From NCBI RefSeq assembly GCF_009711475.1, contig NZ_SMMD01000760.1, positions 1 through 7,450 on the forward strand: 7,450 nucleotides of DNA, in the 5' to 3' direction. Under the pieces are notes generated by a model. That model was not told where the DNA came from and searched no databases. It was given only the letters and a program-made list of their open reading frames with translations. A program made the position numbers and the translations under genes. This DNA is from Fulvivirga aurantia (lineage in GTDB: Bacteria > Bacteroidota > Bacteroidia > Cytophagales > Cyclobacteriaceae). Positions 6,004-7,450 of this stretch are shown piece after piece. The first letter of the stretch is position 1, and each line of letters opens with the position of its first letter.

Positions 6004-7302
6004 TTACACCTCTTCTTTGATTCTATTTTTGGGGATAAATTTACGTATAATCAAGCGGGTGCCTTTGTCATAAGTAAAATAATTCCATACCCAGTTGCTA
6101 AAGACTATGATTTTATTTCTGAAACCAATGATTGAAATAAGATGAATAAACATCCATATCAACCAGGCCATGAAACCCCCAACTTTCATATTTCCGATAT
6201 CTGCTACAGCCTTATTTCGACCTACCGTTGCCATCGAACCCTGATCTTTATATTTGAAAGCTTTCTTCTGCTTACCAGAAAGTATGTGTTTGAAATTTTG
6301 AGCTAAATGCTCTCCTTGTTGGATCGCTACTGGCGCCAACATCGGATGCCCTTGAGGAAATTCATCGGAAGACATCATGGCAATATCGCCTATGGCAAAT
6401 ACATTGTCGTGCCCTTTTACTGCATTATAAGGATCTACCAAAAGACGCCCTTTGTCTATTGATTCTTTATTTAACCCTTTAGGGAAATTTCCTTTTACCC
6501 CAGCAGCCCAAATAAGCGTGTGTGTGGAAATATGGCCTCCGTCTCCAAGGTCTGCTACCAGTCCATCGTAAGATTTAACCATAGTATTGAGCCTTACTTT
6601 TACTCCAAACTTTTCAAGGTATTTGAGCGCACGCTTTCCGGAGGCTTCAGACATACCACGAAGAAGCCTGTCATCACCTTCTAAAAGAGTAATGGTCATT
6701 AGGCCAAAGTCAAGCTCAGGGTAATCTCCAGGTAGAATATTATTTTTTAGTTCGCCCATGGCTCCGGCTACCTCCACACCAGTAGGGCCACCACCGACTA
6801 TTACAACATTCATTCTGGAAGCTAATTCCTTTTCGTCTGTAGCAATGTTTGCTGCTTCGAAATTTTGAAGTATATGGCTTCTCAGATCAAGTGCTTGAGG
6901 GATCTGCTTAAGAGGAAACCCGTTTTGCATGATCGACTCATTACCAAAAAAATTGGTTTTTGAGCCTGTGGCAAGTACGAGGTAGTCATACTTTACTTCT
7001 CCTATTTCAGTTTTTATTAAATTATTTTCCGGCTCGATGCTATACACCTCTGCCATCCTAAAGAAAAAATTCTTTACAGGTTCTAGTTGTTTCCTGAGCG
7101 GATCTGCAATTGAGTCTGGCTCCAGGCCTGCGGTAGCCACCTGATAAAGCAGGGGCTGAAATGTGTGATAGTTGTTTCGGTCGAAGAGTACAACTTGCAC
7201 CGGGAGGTTTTTTAATCGCTTTACAAGTTTTATTCCTGCAAACCCCCCACCAATAACTACAATACGGGGTTTATCTGTGCTGGGCAATGGTACCTGACTC
7301 AT
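6004..7302 (-). CDS. ndh: Type II NADH:quinone oxidoreductase (NDH-2)
   Basis: This 432-residue flavoprotein oxidises NADH and reduces membrane quinone (menaquinone in most Bacteroidota) without pumping protons. The FAD-binding Rossmann motif IVVIGGGFAG is at residues 14-23, followed by the NDH-2 signature block NYHTFQPLLYQVATAGLEPD (44-63). The second Rossmann motif VVIVGGGPTGVEVAG (166-180) binds NADH. AAGVKGN (266-272) and VFAIGDIA (301-308, D306 contacts FAD) are conserved, and APVAIQQGEHLAQN (323-336) lies at the quinone end. The C-terminal tail (about 376-403) is strongly hydrophobic and then basic, and should anchor the enzyme to the inner face of the membrane. Length and motifs are those of an intact enzyme, and the ATG start places the first Gly-rich motif at the expected distance. 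A small membrane protein gene follows 20 bp downstream. A short inverted repeat 30 bp upstream may be regulatory. Confidence 0.94.
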   Translation of the reverse strand: MSQVPLPSTDKPRIVVIGGGFAGIKLVKRLKNLPVQVVLFDRNNYHTFQPLLYQVATAGLEPDSIADPLRKQLEPVKNFFFRMAEVYSIEPENNLIKTEIGEVKYDYLVLATGSKTNFFGNESIMQNGFPLKQIPQALDLRSHILQNFEAANIATDEKELASRMNVVIVGGGPTGVEVAGAMGELKNNILPGDYPELDFGLMTITLLEGDDRLLRGMSEASGKRALKYLEKFGVKVRLNTMVKSYDGLVADLGDGGHISTHTLIWAAGVKGNFPKGLNKESIDKGRLLVDPYNAVKGHDNVFAIGDIAMMSSDEFPQGHPMLAPVAIQQGEHLAQNFKHILSGKQKKAFKYKDQGSMATVGRNKAVADIGNMKVGGFMAWLIWMFIHLISIIGFRNKIIVFSNWVWNYFTYDKGTRLIIRKFIPKNRIKEEV

Positions 7303-7332
7303 ATAATTTGTCTATCTAAATTTCAACTTTAA

Positions 7333-7347
7333 GTTACAGAAAGTAAC
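7333..7347. promoter_or_regulatory. Inverted repeat GTTAC-N5-GTAAC upstream of ndh
   Basis: A perfect 5-bp inverted repeat with a 5-bp AGAAA spacer lies 30 bp before the ndh ATG. The 15-bp dyad has the size and spacing of a dimeric regulator site, and its position would suit repression or a leader hairpin. No known operator consensus is matched (it is not an FNR or CRP site). The rest of the upstream region (7303-7450) shows no gene and no full TAnnTTTG promoter box on the minus strand. The closest sequence there is TAAAAATTTG, which has the wrong spacing. Confidence 0.3.
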
Positions 7348-7450
7348 GAACTAGAGGGGGTGCATGTTAAGACAAATTTTTATTACTGAGTTGGGAACTC
7401 TTTTTCGCTCGAAATGCTTTCTATAATAAGCAATTTTCGTAGTTGATAAT

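Noticed and set aside
7372..7381. TAAAAATTTG on the minus strand as an ndh promoter box
   Set aside because: The spacing between TA and TTTG is four bases rather than two, it lies about 70 bp from the start codon, and no matching -33 element was found.
1..7450. CRISPR array, insertion sequence, tRNA or rRNA, defence or phage genes
   Set aside because: I saw no repeated spacer structure, transposase, terminal repeats, tRNA cloverleaf sequence or hallmark protein; nearly all DNA is taken up by ordinary chromosomal genes.

Overview
The window looks like ordinary chromosomal DNA of a member of the Bacteroidota, most likely of the Cytophagales type. Three things suggest this. The base composition is AT-rich. 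The start codons lack Shine-Dalgarno sequences and sit behind AT-rich leaders, with one perfect TAnnTTTG promoter box in front of hemW. The gene families also fit: a four-helix LytS/YehU-like kinase overlapping a LytTR regulator, a small TamA-like Omp85 protein, and an NDH-2 with a hydrophobic tail. This assignment is by inference, since no marker gene is present.

Layout, left to right. Bases 1-1555 (minus strand) hold the 5' part of an Omp85/TamA-like outer membrane protein gene that runs off the left edge. Divergent from it is a plus-strand block: hemW (heme chaperone), a cyclase/kynurenine-formamidase-family metal hydrolase overlapping hemW by 4 bp, and, 37 bp further on, a small helical protein with a TerB-like C-terminal half. 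That block meets, tail to tail with 1 bp between stop codons, a minus-strand two-component pair whose genes also overlap by 4 bp: a membrane histidine kinase (first gene) and a LytTR response regulator. Upstream of it, also on the minus strand, is a second unit: ndh (type II NADH:quinone oxidoreductase) followed after 20 bp by an 81-residue three-helix membrane protein. The last 148 bp are the upstream region of ndh and carry a short inverted repeat but no visible gene.

Functionally the window combines respiration and heme handling (NDH-2, HemW), envelope biogenesis (the Omp85 protein), one signalling pair of unknown stimulus, and three proteins of unknown role. No RNA gene, insertion sequence, CRISPR array, phage or defence gene is visible. 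I found no convincing novel multi-gene system. The items most worth a second look are the unstudied small proteins next to ndh and after the cyclase gene, the divergent hemW/Omp85 start region, and two short inverted repeats upstream of ndh and of the kinase gene.
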